64,000 bases of DNA, from positions 49,162,837 through 49,226,836 of the forward strand of contig CM069438.1 of the NCBI GenBank assembly GCA_035610365.1, given 5' to 3'. Positions 46,883 to 58,614 of this stretch are shown one piece after another. Position 1 is the stretch's first letter, and each line of letters starts with the position of its first letter. A program made the translations under genes and the position numbers. This stretch comes from Aquatica leii (taxonomy: Eukaryota > Arthropoda > Insecta > Coleoptera > Lampyridae). The notes under the pieces are model-generated. The model had not been told where the DNA came from, ran no database searches, and worked only from the letters and a program-made list of their open reading frames with translations.

Positions 46883-49800
46883 CTAAATGTCTAAAGGTAG
46901 TGGACAAATTTTCGAAAACGAACGACGAATAACATCGCCTGTAGTCGTTATGGAGGCCACACGAGCGACTCCGTCGGCCCCTGGGTGTAATTTGACGATT
47001 CTTCCCAATTTCCAATGAAAGAGAGGTTGATTATCATCCCTAATCAATACAAGAGTGTCGACTTACAGTTGGGACTTGCTTGACTGCCATTTGGTTCTGC
47101 ACTGGAGCTCAGATACGTACTCTTTGTTCCATCTTTCCCAAAAATGCTGCTGTGCGGCTTGCACAGCTTGAAATGTCGAGAGTCTTGAAGTAGGAATTGT
47201 AGTGCAATCATCCTCAGGTACAAACGTCAAGGTGCGTCCAATAAGGAAGTGGGCAAATGTTAAAGGACTTAAATCATTCGGGTCAGGAGATACCGGAGTC
47301 ATCGGACGGGAATTCAATAGGGCTTCTATCTGACAAAGGAGGGTGGATAATTCCTCATATGTTAAAATCAAGTTGCCGGCAACTCTCTTAAGATGATGCT
47401 TGACTGAACGGACAACGACTTCCCACAGACCACCAAAATGTGAAGAGTGAGGAGGGATAAAATGCTACGCAATTCTTTCGCGAGTGCTTGTTTCTAAAAT
47501 TGATGTATTTTGCGCGGTGAGAAATTTACCTAGTTCTCTTAAGGCAGAATTTGCTCCAACAAAATTGGTGCCGTTGTCAGAATGCATGCTTGCCGGTTTA
47601 CCTCTGCGAGCAACGAATCTCCGTAAACTCATTAAAAAGGATTCTGTAGATAAGGTGGTGTCTAATTCAAGATGAACTGCCTTTGTGACAAAACAGACAA
47701 AAATAAGCACAAGTAAGATTTGGACGTTTTACAGCCCCGACCCTTGCGGTCTTTAATTGTGAATGGATCTGCGTAATCTACCCCTACATTAATAAATGGA
47801 GGTCCAGGTTGAATGCGTGACGCTGGGAGAGATTCCATGATAGGATTGGTAGTTTTAGCTGAGAATCTAAAACACCTGATACAAGCGTGAACTATCTTCC
47901 TAGCTACATTGCAACCATTAGTGATCAAATACTGTTCACGGAAAATAGAAAGAAGTGATTGAGGTCCGGGGTGATGATGTTGTAAATGTGTGGATCTTAT
48001 AATGAGAGTCGAGAGATGGTGTTTATTAAAAATTATCGCAGGGTGAATCTTGTTGAAGTCATAATTTGAATTATGTAGCCTACCTCCCACACCAATAATA
48101 TCACTAGATGAGTCTAAGAAGGGGTGTAAATTACCGATAGTTCCTGAGGGCTTAGGATCCCGAGAACAATTGAAAGTTTTAAGCTCATCTGCGAAAGATT
48201 CATTTTGCGAAATTTTTATGATTTTGTTTATAGAAACTTGCAACTCTTCGCAAGACAGAGGACCATATCGTCTTGAAGAAAGCGAGATGCGACAGTTGTT
48301 GATAAAACGCAAGCTATAAGCAGCCACAGCTATTAGTCTTTTAAGATTTGAAAATTTTGATATGGGAAAAGGATCGTTAAAAGACATAGTCATATGATGA
48401 CAAGTAATTTGGCCCTTTAGCACTGGAAGCGTTGACGTAATTGAAGAATTTACGGAAAGCCATTTGAATTCATCGTCTTGCAACCATTGAGGCCCGTTCC
48501 ACCATATGGGAGAATCGACTAGTTGACGTGGAAGAATACCTCTAGAGAGCAAGTCCGCGGGGTTGAATTTACTCGGAACATGACGCCAAAGACAACTAGA
48601 AGTTAGTTCCTGAATATCAGCAATTCGATTGCAAACTAATGTTTTTGTGAGATTCGGAGGAGTACTCAACCAACCAAGTACTATGGTAAAATCAGTCCAT
48701 AAGACAGATCGCATGAATTGAATATTCAGCGCTTTGTGCACGCAAACGAAAAGTTTAGAAAGCAAGGTTGCAGCGCAAAGCTCCAACTTAGGAATCGTGA
48801 GCGGTTTCAGAGGCAAAACCTTGGACTTCGCACACAATATACTAACACGAACCGCGCCACTGCTATTAACAGACCTTAAATAAATGCATGCACCATATCC
48901 ATGCATCGATGCGTCGGAAAAACCATGCAATTCCACAGAAATCGAATTTGGACACACAGCATGTCGTGGAATACGACAATCATTAAGGATTGGAGCTCAT
49001 GACAAAACAAATTCCATTTATCAAGCATGTGCTTTGGAACGGGATCGTTCCAAGAAAGTCTTTCCAACCATAGCTGCTGAATCAGCATCTTGCCTAAAAT
49101 TGTACAAGGAGCCAACAATCCAAGAGGGTCAAAGATTTGAGCAATACTTAAAAGTATGGCTCACTTAGTCACAGCTGTAAAGGACGGAACCGAAATTGAA
49201 AACATGAGATCATCAGTTTGGAATTGCCACAACAAACCTAAAATGTGGGCATTTTCGTGGGAGCCAAATTCATGTAAACCTGGATAAATATCAACCACAT
49301 TGATGTAGCCTAATACTTGAGGATCGTTGGCGATCCATTTACATAATTTAAAACCACCTCGCATGCACACAGCTTGAATGCTCCGACATAAGTCTCTAGC
49401 AGAATCTAATGAATCCGAACCAGTTAAAAGATCGTCCACGTAGAAATCTTTTTTAATTACCTTAGAAATTTCGGGAAGAAAATCCCTGCAGTCGGTTGCA
49501 AGTTGAAGTAGGCTACGAGTGGCCAAAAAGGAAGCTGAGACTATACCATATGTTACAGTAATAAAATTGTATGTAGCAAGAGAAGATTGCGGCGATGGAC
49601 GCCAAAGAATGCGTTTTAACGGTCTTTGTAGAGGATCAATGTGCACCTGCCGATACATTTTTTCAATATCCGCAGATATGGCATAGGCAAATTTTCTGAA
49701 CCGAATCAAGATGGAGAATAAGTCCTGTTGTATCACAGGTCCGACCAATTGTAAGTCGTTCAAGGAATAGCCAGTCGTGGATTGAACAGAGCCATCAAAC

Positions 49801-52007
49801 ACAACACGCAATTTTGAGCTTAAACTGTTTTCTTTCAACACGCCATGATGGGGCATATAAAAAGATTTTTCCAAAGGACTAACAACAGCCTTTGTCATGT
49901 GTCCAAGTCGCTCGTAATCGTCCATGAATTAAGTGTAAAGTTTACGCAGAGTGTCATTAGGTTGTAATCGTTTCTCCAAAGAGAAAAAGCGCTTGGTGGC
50001 TACTTGCAATGAGTCACCTAAGAGAGATGGCGATTGCTTAAAAGGAATTTGTACAATAAAACGATCATCAGGAGCACGTTTACAACTTTGCACGAAATGT
50101 GTTTCGCAGATATTCTCTTTCTGTGAATAGACCCTTTCCACAGGATATTGTTCAACTTCCCAAAATTTTGACAGTTGAAAATCCACATCGTCCAACCGAG
50201 AAAGATGGCACGTAATATGTTTATTTTTGCTATCAGGAATAGGACCGCTAATCACCCAACCAAGGTGGGTCTTTTGAATAGTAGGAAGATGCGGACCAAG
50301 ATGAATCTGACCTTCGCAAAGAAGGTCCCAAAATTCGGAAGAACCTATAAGCATGTCTATCTTGCCAGGCTTGTCATAGAGAGGATCTGACAGATGAATG
50401 TACACGGGAATTTGAATATAGCACGTGTTCACACGAAAACCAGACAAGGTGTTAGTAATTCTATCAATTAATAAGCAAGAAAGATTGACTGTAAAAGAGG
50501 AGTAATGGGCTTGAATTTGTACATCACACCATGAATTGACTTGAGTATTGGTTGTGGACAACCCAGTCACACTAACGTTGACTGCTTTGACTGGGAGGTT
50601 ATGTTTCTTGCACATATTAGAGGTGATAAAGCTAGACTGAGATCCAGAGTTGAGTAGAATACGAACCGGAAAAGGATTTCCCTCGCAATCCACAATGTTT
50701 GCTCTAGCTGTAGGTAACAGAACCTGAACAGTATTTGAAGCGAATGCCGAAATGGATTGACTGCTTGAAATTGCCATCTCTGGAAGCGAAGGCGAAGTAA
50801 CAATAGGCTCTTTGTGTAGCAATGTATGGTGCTTTTGCTTACACGTACGACAATTGAATTTTGATGAACATTGTGGCACTGCGTGACCTTTGCTAAAACA
50901 GTTAAAGCAGGCATGCAACTCTTTAACCCTTGAAAGCCTATCTGGTACAGAAAGCTGGTGAAAATCTGGACAAGCTTATAAATTGTGAGCACTTTTGCAC
51001 AACACACAAGATAGAGTGTGACCAACAAAAGCTCTAGAAGTGACCTTAACCCTCACTGGAATTTGCTTATCTCGTTTTAAATTTAGAGTATCAAGTAGAT
51101 CTGCGCTACTCTTTAGAAATCCTTTAAAATCTTTAAGTGTGGGTAGAATAGCTGCCTTGTTACTTTTGAGTATTTCCCACTCCCTTGCTGTGTAAGGGTT
51201 AAGTTTGACAGCCATCAAGTGAATTATGAGTGTATCAAACAGATCTTCCGTTTCTGAAATCGACTTCAGTGCATTGACATGCTTGAATAACATGTCATGA
51301 AGGTGACAAATTTTCTTCCCAGATTCTTGGTTGAGAGATTCAAGATTTAAAAGTGCCTTTATATGGTTGTAAACCAACATTCAAGAGTTATAACGCTCAC
51401 AAAGAGTGTCCCAAGCCAATGGATAATTTTCACCCGAAAATTCTAAAGATTTTATTGTAAGCAACGCGTCACAACTTAAGGAGGCACGTAGATAATGAAA
51501 CTGTTGTATGAAAGTAATTGAATCATTTTCATGAATAAAACTTTTGTACAAGTCTCTGTATTCTAACCAAGATTCGATCTCGCCTGAGAATTTTAGAAGA
51601 TTGATAACAAGAAGCTTGATAGAATTATTGCTGTTAATTGGGTTTGTAAGCCCATTTGGATCGCTTAAACCAGTCGGTGTAGGTATACCTTCGGTTATTG
51701 AAGGAGAAAGTTGACTCGACAAATATTCTGCTGTCGCAATTGAGTCATAATAAGAATTTGTGAATTCTTCTTGGACGATAACCCCATCTGGCACATTTTC
51801 AGATTGAGCTTGAATTTGCATTTGTATGTCCAGAAATTGTGACAATAAAGGAGTTGCAGCAGTCGATCTTCTTTGTATTTTGAATATAGTTTTGGCTGGA
51901 TTAGCCAATAAAGAGATTGTAAATTGAGATTCCACCTTTGACAAGAATCCCACAAAAATGTTTAGAGTTTGTTGAATAGAGGCTCGCTGCCGCTTTAGAG
52001 ATTCCAT
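46883..52007 (-). pseudogene. Bel/Pao retrotransposon gag-pol polyprotein, disrupted
   Basis: An almost complete Pao-type gene read from ATG 52007. Gag (52007 to about 50950) starts MESLKRQRASIQQ and ends in Cys-rich knuckles with CFNCFSKGH and CRTCKQKHHTLLH. The protease follows with LLNSGSQSSFI (Asn where the catalytic Asp belongs). RT has ADIEKMYRQV and the YVDD active site (49442-49431). RNase H shows ELHGFSDASMHGYGACIYL. The integrase has an H2C2 zinc finger (HLQHHHPG...CIRCFR), VDYADPF, HSDNGTNF and GLWEVVVRS (the D, D, E residues), then a C-terminal DUF5641-like tail with GRTLTFVPED. In-frame stops lie at 51383, 50978, 49931, 49163, 47467 and 47065, with frameshifts near 49.0 and 47.7 kb. 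Most stops are single-base changes, so the copy is only moderately old. Confidence 0.95.
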
Positions 52008-52025
52008 TTTGAAAATAGACTAAAT

Positions 52026-53364
52026 TGTATCGGCCCCGGTATTAAGTTGTCCGGATTTTAGGTTACCTATTGTCTGATGCATCAGATTTCAGGCTTGGAG
52101 CAGTGCTAAGTCAACAACATTCTGAGGGAGATTAGTTGCTCCTTAAAGAAAACCGAACGATTTTACACTGTCACCAAGAAGTATTGTCTATCGGTTTTAT
52201 GGGCCATCGAGAAATTTAGACCATACATAAGAGGAACCGTTTTCACGGTAATTACCGATAACCATTCTTTAATTTGGCTTAATGACCTTCAAAGTCCGTC
52301 GGGTAGATTAGCCAGGTGGTCCATAAAACTACAACAATGTGACTTCACCGTTCTAAATCGAAAAGGGAAAGAACACGTTGTACCTGATATTCTACCTCGA
52401 TCTGTGCCTAGGATAGAAGGTTGTTTGGTTTCTCCTGCGTCACTATCAGTCACGAATCGCTTGTATCTAAAAATGCGTGATAGAATTTTGACTTTACTCC
52501 ATAATTTCCCAAATTCCTAAAGGAACAGCGATTGGCGATTCTTAAGGAGAATTATGATTTGGCTACTGCTGGACATGGTGGCGTTTTTAAGATTTTTTCT
52601 CGGATGTTAGTAAGGTATTGGTGGCCTAAAATGAAAGCTGACGTGTCAAAGTATGTACGACAGTGTGAGTTATGTTTCAAGCATAAGATGGAACAAAGGA
52701 AGCCACCAGGGGCATTAGCTCCTAGAGCTACAGCGACGAGGTCTTGGCAAACACTTTATATTTATCTGGTTGGTCCTTTGCCACGTTCGTCAAAAGGTCA
52801 CACCGCAATACTAATAATTGCAGATTGTTTTACCAAATATGCATGTTTCTTCTCCTTTCGAACCACTAAGCAGTTTACCAGCTTGTGCAAAGAGTATTGA
52901 ACGACCATCTTGTACACAGTTTGCTATAACCTTAGAGCCAACCCAACTGAAAGAATAAATTGGGTGTTAAAACTATGATCTTCTCGTATGTGGAAGATAA
53001 TCGCTGACATTGGGATGTAAAACTTCCTCAGATAGGTGGCGCGATTAGGACGGGGAAACGCAAAGTTATCCCTGATTTTGCTTTATTTGGCAGGGAACAC
53101 ATGTTGTATGCCGACACTTTAGGAAAACCCCTCAAACCAGACAACCTTGGAAACGATTCGAATCAAGAGACTTTATTACCGAGGCTAAATCGATACGAAT
53201 ATCTACGTAAAGATATTTAGAATAGGCTAGGGAAAACCTATAAAAACTTAGTCCTCGTTACAACTTAAGTTTTCGTCAAGCTTAGCCTTGTTAAGGTTTT
53301 TTGGTTTAGGTTTTATGTCTTTTATGTTCAATTACTTACTTGGGGTTTACCAGGTTTTAGTTTA
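52026..53364 (+). pseudogene. Gypsy B pol fragment: RNase H and integrase
   Basis: The fragment begins within the RT/RNase H junction (VLSCPDFRLPIV at about 52038, then DASDFRLGAVLSQ with the RNase H aspartate). It continues through a HSLIWLNDLQSPSGRLARW segment in shifted frames (52262-52320). The best open part, 52532-52900 (122 codons), is the integrase zinc-binding domain (HGGVFKIF, CELCFKHK) followed by the start of the catalytic core (VGPLPRSSKGH, ADCFTKYACFF). Beyond 52900 the core is frame-shifted and partly deleted, ANPTERINWVLK and FGREHMLYADTLGK being still readable. The gene ends before the polypurine tract at 53366. It starts abruptly next to the Bel/Pao gag start on the other strand. 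Confidence 0.87.
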
Positions 53365-53377
53365 GCTAGGGGGGAAT

Positions 53378-54587
53378 TGTGTAACATTTGGCCAACGTGT
53401 CCTATTTGACACAGTTAGATAAAGTGGTTCTTAACCTCTTATCGAGATTGATAACCCGACGACTTATTCCTCACGACATTCTTAGGTTGATAACATTGAG
53501 AAAGAGCTGCAACGTCTTGAAAATTAATGAGATTTGTTAAAATAACTTTAGTCTTTTTGATTTTGGAGGAATTAATCAATAGCTCCTATACGGGATTTGT
53601 CCGGCAGCTTAAAAGATAGAAACGTATAACACCTGGTAAGAAAGTCGTTCATTGTTATCGTACCTCTAGCAACTCGGTTGATTTCATCGTTTTTGGCTTC
53701 GTTTTCACCTTTACCACATATAAGGTGCAGAAGTCGTAGAAATTGTTCACCCTTTGTCGTATTCGTGTTTGGTGAACGCGGCACCACGTGGTTGTTCTAC
53801 GTTTGCTGAGGGACAACGAACTAAAAAGAAATTGTGGGTGAGATCAATTTGATTAATTTATGGGTTAAATAACCTCGCACATGGTTTTTTTTCTATCTAC
53901 GATTTGCTCCGATATCGCTGGGTAGCTTAACGTACGCCGCACACCTCAACCCCACATTACTGTAATTCTAGCTTGAATTGTCGCATACACACTCACACAT
54001 ATGTAAAGAAAAAATATTCACACGTAAATGACGATGTCGACCTGATATTAGCCGCATAGGTATAGTTATTATTTTGTTTACTTTATCCCAACAAATCGTC
54101 TAGTCATACACAGCATTCATCATACTAGTGTAAAACGTAAATTTGCGAGCCGTTTATCCTAACGGGTTAGACATTTTTTGTTTAGTTTTTGTTATCAGGC
54201 TGTCTAACCAGATTGTCGCGGTTTGTGAGCGTTTTCTCTCCTCTAAGACCTCGCGCGAGACGACGCGGTTAACTTTTGTTTCTCTATTAAAGCGGGAAAA
54301 ACGCGAATTATCGTTTACATTTCTACTCTATTTACATCTATATATTGTTCTCGTAGAATTACACGTAGTAAGCTCACTTTTAGATAGCTGATAGATGCAA
54401 GCTATTAAAGAATCGTATGAACTACTTGGTGTTTTCTTGGGGTTTTGGCGAGCCTAGCCCTTCCGCAGTGTTGCGCGGAAACGTCGACAAAGCTACCTGG
54501 CTCCCTATTATATTCTTGAATAAGTTACCCACGACCCAAGGGTTAGTCGGCAACCTAGTTATTAGCTCGGAATTTTTACAGGTAACA
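53378..54587 (+). mobile_element. Gypsy B LTR (about 1.2 kb)
   Basis: The left boundary follows a polypurine tract (GCTAGGGGGGAAT) with TGTGTAACATTTGG. The right boundary is ACAGGTAACA, directly before a primer-binding site. TG...CA ends are present. Two short frames inside (54143-54391, 54417-54701) have no family motif. Because an internal pol region lies on its left and a primer site plus gag on its right, it serves as 3' LTR for one copy and 5' LTR for another. Confidence 0.8.
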
Positions 54588-54590
54588 AAT

Positions 54591-54604
54591 TGGCGCCCAA
54601 CGTG
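54591..54604 (+). promoter_or_regulatory. Primer-binding site, tRNA-Lys type
   Basis: TGGCGCCCAACGTG, three bases after the LTR end, matches the 3' end of tRNA-Lys as used for minus-strand priming by many retroelements. It fixes the LTR boundary and the orientation (+). Confidence 0.85.
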
Positions 54605-54927
54605 TCAATCTAGCTCTCTACGTAACATTTCGTTCTCTACGTATCTGGTTAGTTTTCACTCCTGTAGAGTTAGTTATTCTGGGCATTACATTTTGGATTG
54701 ACAAGACTTCGTCTTAGTACACTCGTGGTTTGTTTTATTTTATTTTTTTTGTTAGTACGATCAGATTCGGCACACAAACCTAGTTTTATGGTTTGGTGTA
54801 TTAGTTGGATTAGGATGTATTTCTTATATTTACCTTACATGTGTGGTTGTAGGTTTTGTTAATATTAAGTATTCGTTAGGTTAGTTTTGTTTATTGTTGA
54901 TTTACTCAAGTTATTACTACGAGCATT

Positions 54928-55107
54928 ATGGCTAGCTGGAAGCTAGACATTTATCGGCCAACGCAGAAAAAACTAAAACATGAATTAGAATCAAGAGGTT
55001 TCAAGTCGGATTTAAGCATACTTAAGTCGGAAGCGGACAAATCGTTTACTCAAGTTCAGCATAACATTAAATGTCAGGATGATGCAACTGCCATCAAACA
55101 CCTTTAA
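54928..55107 (+). pseudogene. Gypsy B gag, N-terminal fragment
   Basis: The ATG at 54928 (in CATTATGGCTAG) opens a 59-codon frame: MASWKLDIYRPTQKKLKHEL, then a charged helical stretch with ESRGFKSDLSILKSEADKSF, and a TAA at 55105-55107. Position (about 325 bp after the primer site) and charged, helical character fit a gypsy Gag start. Past the stop I find no continuation, so the second copy is truncated or decays there. Confidence 0.6.
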
Positions 55108-55109
55108 AA

Positions 55110-55330
55110 GACTTTCCTCATTGCTACTACACATCTTTCCACGCTGTGAACGCATGAATTGTTCGGACGATGCGGAGATAGGTGACCAACGTAAAATGTA
55201 AAAATTTAAACTGTTCTATTCGTGGAAAAAAATAAAGCGACATAAATACCTTGATTTCAAATGAAAAAAGTTGGCCTTGGTGTTAATTTACTTGAGAAAG
55301 CAATCCGGTGAGCTGTCCGCTACTGATTAT
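55110..55330. other. Short junction region
   Basis: No coding signal. It links the gag remnant with the first unit that brackets the minisatellite. Confidence 0.4.
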
Positions 55331-55437
55331 TTGCATGTAAGGTAATGGTAGCTCAATTACACTAATACTCGTTATAGTGATCGCCAATCGGTGATATTAC
55401 CAGAAAAATCCAAATAGCAAAGTCAAAATGTATTCTG
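55331..55437 (+). repeat. Bracketing direct repeat, left unit
   Basis: About 107 bp matching 57490-57597: GGTAGCTCAATTA, AATCGGTGA, CAGAAAAA and AGTCAAAATGTATT are shared in the same order and spacing. GGTAAT (55341-55346) pairs with ATTACC (55395-55400), so it may fold. It carries a tRNA A-box-like word, but no B box. Confidence 0.75.
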
Positions 55438-55559
55438 GTAAGTACATATCAACGTAGTATGTTGACAAAAACTTACCAATTTATTTGTAGTACTATTAAA
55501 AAAGCGTAGATAAACGATTCATGACGGTTGAAATTTAAAAACATTAACGTAAGTATCTA

Positions 55560-57480
55560 TTTGTATACGCAAATTTTTATAAACTGAGTGTGTTAAAAAA
55601 ATTTTATTATTTGTTTGATTTTAGTTCCAGTTACGTCTAATTTAAGTTTTATTTACGTTTAAAAATCTACATCCCGTTAGGTACAATTTACGTTACACTC
55701 AAATGCAAGTCATGTCAAAATGTCATTTAATTCACATACAACCAACATCCAGTTTACGTTAATTTTACCTTAAGTTTACGTGTAATTTACGTCTAATAGT
55801 TGTTTAGTTCACGTCTATTTTACGTTTTAGTTACGTATAATTTACGCCCAAATGATGTTTGAAGTAGTAAATTCATATCAAATTTAATTGTATAAATCTA
55901 AATCATTTACATACAATCTACATTTAGTTTAAGTTCAATTTACATAAGATTTACGCTTATTTCACTTCTAGTGTACGTCTAGTTTAAATATAATTTACGT
56001 CTAGTTTACGTCTAATTTACGTAGAAATAATGTTTAAATTAAATCTATGTTAAGTTTAAATACAAGTTAAGTTTAAATTTAAATTAAATTACAAAAAATC
56101 TACTTCTGGTTTACGTGTATTTTGTTTAAGTAATGTCCAAATTGATTTCATGTTAGGTTAAACTGAATAACGTTTAATTTACACATTATCAACATCTAGT
56201 TTATGTTTAATTTAAACCAAATTTAAATGCAAGTAAACTTTAAATATCGTTTAATTTACATACATTTAACATCCAATTTACGTTCTATTTACGTACAAGT
56301 GATGTCTAAAATAAATCCATGTTAACTTTAGTTGCAAGTTAAATTTAAAGTTAAAAGTCAAACTGACGTTAGATTTACATACAGTTTACATACAGTTTAT
56401 GTTTAATATTACGTCAAATTCAAATGCAAGTAAAGTCTAAATATTGTTGAATTTACATACATTTAACATCTAATTTACATTCAATGTACAATCAGTTTAC
56501 GTGCAATTTACATTCAATTTTTGTTTAGTTTACGTCTTATTGACGTTTAATTTAAATCCATAATTAGTTTAACTGTAAGTCAACCTTAAATAACGTTTAA
56601 TTTACATACAATCTACGTCTAGTTTACCCTTAATTTACATTTAATTTACGTCAAATTTACATCTGATTTACATCAAATGTTTGTCCAATTTACGTCAAAA
56701 TATTGTAAGCTAAGCTCAAGTCATGACGTTTATTTACGGAATTTTTACTTTCAATTTAGATTTAATTTATATACTATTTACGTACAAGTGTTGTTTAGAA
56801 TAAAGCCATGCCAACTTTAATTGCAAGCTAAGTCAAATTTAATTTACTTAAATTAATTGAAATACAATAAATTTCAAGTCAAGTCTAAATGTTAACGTAC
56901 AATTAACATTCAATATACGACTAATGTACGTATATTTTACGTGCGATTTATATCTATGTCATTTAGTTTACGGTTTATTTACGTCCAAATTATGTTTAAA
57001 TTAAATTTATATTAAATTTAAAAGTAAGTTGACTCTAAATTACGTTTAACTTAGATACAATTGATTTTCTTTTAAGGTTTATTTTACATCTATGTTGCGT
57101 TAAATTTAATTACAAATAATGCCTAAATTAAACTCATGTCGTGTAAAAATACCAGTTAAACACAAGTCTAATACAAATGAAGCTTAATTTACATACATTT
57201 TACATTCAGTTTACGTTTAATTTACATACAATTTACGTCTAATTTACTTCTAATTTAGACCTAGCTTAAGTCTATTTTACTTCTCATTTACGTACAAATG
57301 ATATTTACAGTAAATCAACGTCTAAGTTTAAATGTAAGTCAAACCCAAATCTATAGTACATTACGTTTAATTTAAATTAAATCCGCATCTAGTGTACGTG
57401 TAATTTATATCTAATTTACGTAAGTACAATGTATGTACGTCTAAACTACGTCAAGTTAAAATCGAAGTCCAAACAACGTT
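55560..57480. repeat. Degenerate minisatellite of TTTACGT-type words (about 1.9 kb)
   Basis: Words of the form AATTTACGTCTA recur about every 11-13 bases over the whole stretch, mixed with AATTTACATACA and AAATTTAAAT variants. There is also a longer order: a segment like AATGTTTAAATTAAATC, followed by ATGTTAA and a CAAGTTAA word, returns every 130-250 bp (near 56027, 56305, 56540, 56775, 56985, 57110, 57295). Low complexity, strand asymmetry and lack of stops-free frames exclude coding. It looks like an old tandem array, either a satellite or the central repeat of a non-autonomous element. Confidence 0.85.
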
Positions 57481-57489
57481 TAAATTATT

Positions 57490-57597
57490 TGTATGGAAAG
57501 CAACGGTAGCTCAATTAGACTATTTTTCGTTCTAGCGCAGAGCGCTAATCGGTGAGATTAGCAGAAAAACCCATAAGGCCTAGTCAAAATGTATTTT
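57490..57597 (+). repeat. Bracketing direct repeat, right unit
   Basis: The partner of 55331-55437. It contains two perfect hairpins: TAGCGC/GCGCTA with an AGA loop (57533-57547), and GCTAATC/GATTAGC with a GGTGA loop (57544-57562), overlapping each other. The left unit has decayed versions of both. Confidence 0.75.
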
Positions 57598-57599
57598 GC

Positions 57600-57985
57600 A
57601 AAGATAAATGACAGGAGTACCTAAACTGGAAGCTAAAAATTATGAAACGTGATGCACTCAAAAAGATTTCAATAATGTGGATGTTTCTAGAAGAAAAATG
57701 CAATTATCGAACGATTCTTTAGCCGACACCCAAAGCGAACAATATCCAAACGGAATTGTAGTGCAAATGCATTCGTATTACCTGCTCTTCCTTTTGCGGC
57801 ATTCACGACTGTGAGTGGAAACTTGCCTACACGTCAGCTTGAATTGTAGCAAATTAAAATTTAAATTGTTACATATTTTTCAACATTACATCATTATTCT
57901 AAATTTAATTTAACTTTACAACTGACATTTCTGAACCTTCTGACAATTTTTTGCTGAAATTACATTTGATTAAGTTTTTTAAGCA
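57600..57985. other. Stretch without a recognised gene
   Basis: No repeat or frame was recognised between the bracketing unit and the Penelope-like fragment. Confidence 0.4.
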
Positions 57986-57989
57986 TTTT

Positions 57990-58610
57990 CTAAACTCTCG
58001 TAAGCATGGGATGCTCCGGCCTATGGAGATCTTCATAGTTGTTCGTTGTCTTTGGAAATATTGATGTTAACTTTTTTGTGGTATTGAACACGGTGTTGTA
58101 TTTTTTTAGAAGACGTTCTATTTTATTTGCACAGTCTTTTACGTATGGTAGGGACGTTATGGCTAGAGCCTTTTCTCTCTTCTTAGGGTTTGATTTTTTT
58201 CTGATAGCCCAGTCATTGTAGCTAATGGTATAGGCGTTTCTTTTGAGCACTGTCTTTAGGTGCTTTAGTACTTGTTCTAGTTGTTCTGATTTGCATATGG
58301 TCCGTGCTCGTTGTATCAGGGTGTTTATTACGTTTTGTTTTTGTGCTGGGTAGAGATGGGTTTCTGCATGTAGGTATCTGCCGCTGGTAGTTAACTTGCT
58401 GTATACTTGGTGTCTTAGGGTTCTATCTGGTTTATTCTTGAATTCAGGTAACATTCCACTTCCATGTTGAACTTGAACTTGATGTTTTGATGTATCTGAT
58501 TGAGGTGGTTCAAGAACTCCATCGGAGTGTTTCTTTCGTGTGGCCAACAATTCTCTAATTCTGGATATCGAACCTAATTACAAAAAAAGATTAATAGTTG
58601 AAATGATAGT
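57990..58610 (-). pseudogene. Penelope-like reverse transcriptase, C-terminal fragment
   Basis: The open frame 58550-57990 (186 codons) carries the end of a Penelope-like RT and the linker that follows it. LPEFKNKPDRTLRHQVYSK (usually DVLV..KPDGTLGHQVYRKPT), SGRYLHAETHLYPAQKQ, NTLIQRARTI and a helix with LKHLKTVLKRNAY correspond to the thumb region. SLPYVKDCANKIERLLKKY precedes the place where the GIY-YIG domain should begin. The first 25 residues fit less well. The palm motifs and the endonuclease are missing, so it is truncated at both ends. Reading frame is intact within the fragment. It may be the same lineage as the copies at 26.5-27.6 kb, but they do not overlap, so this cannot be tested. 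Confidence 0.85.
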
Positions 58611-58614
58611 CACC

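Noticed and set aside
46827-47015. 62-codon minus-strand frame
   Set aside because: It is an out-of-frame reading of the Bel/Pao C-terminal tail.
54143-54701. Two plus-strand frames of 82 and 94 codons
   Set aside because: They lie inside or across the end of the gypsy B LTR, and one runs through the primer-binding site. They are not genes.
55560-57480. CRISPR-like array
   Set aside because: The words are degenerate and of variable spacing, with no unique spacers, in a eukaryotic transposon-rich context.
57500-57562. Possible tRNA or tRNA-derived SINE head (GGTAGCTCAATTAGAC)
   Set aside because: The A-box-like word is not followed by a GGTTCGA-type B box, and the cloverleaf stems cannot be formed.
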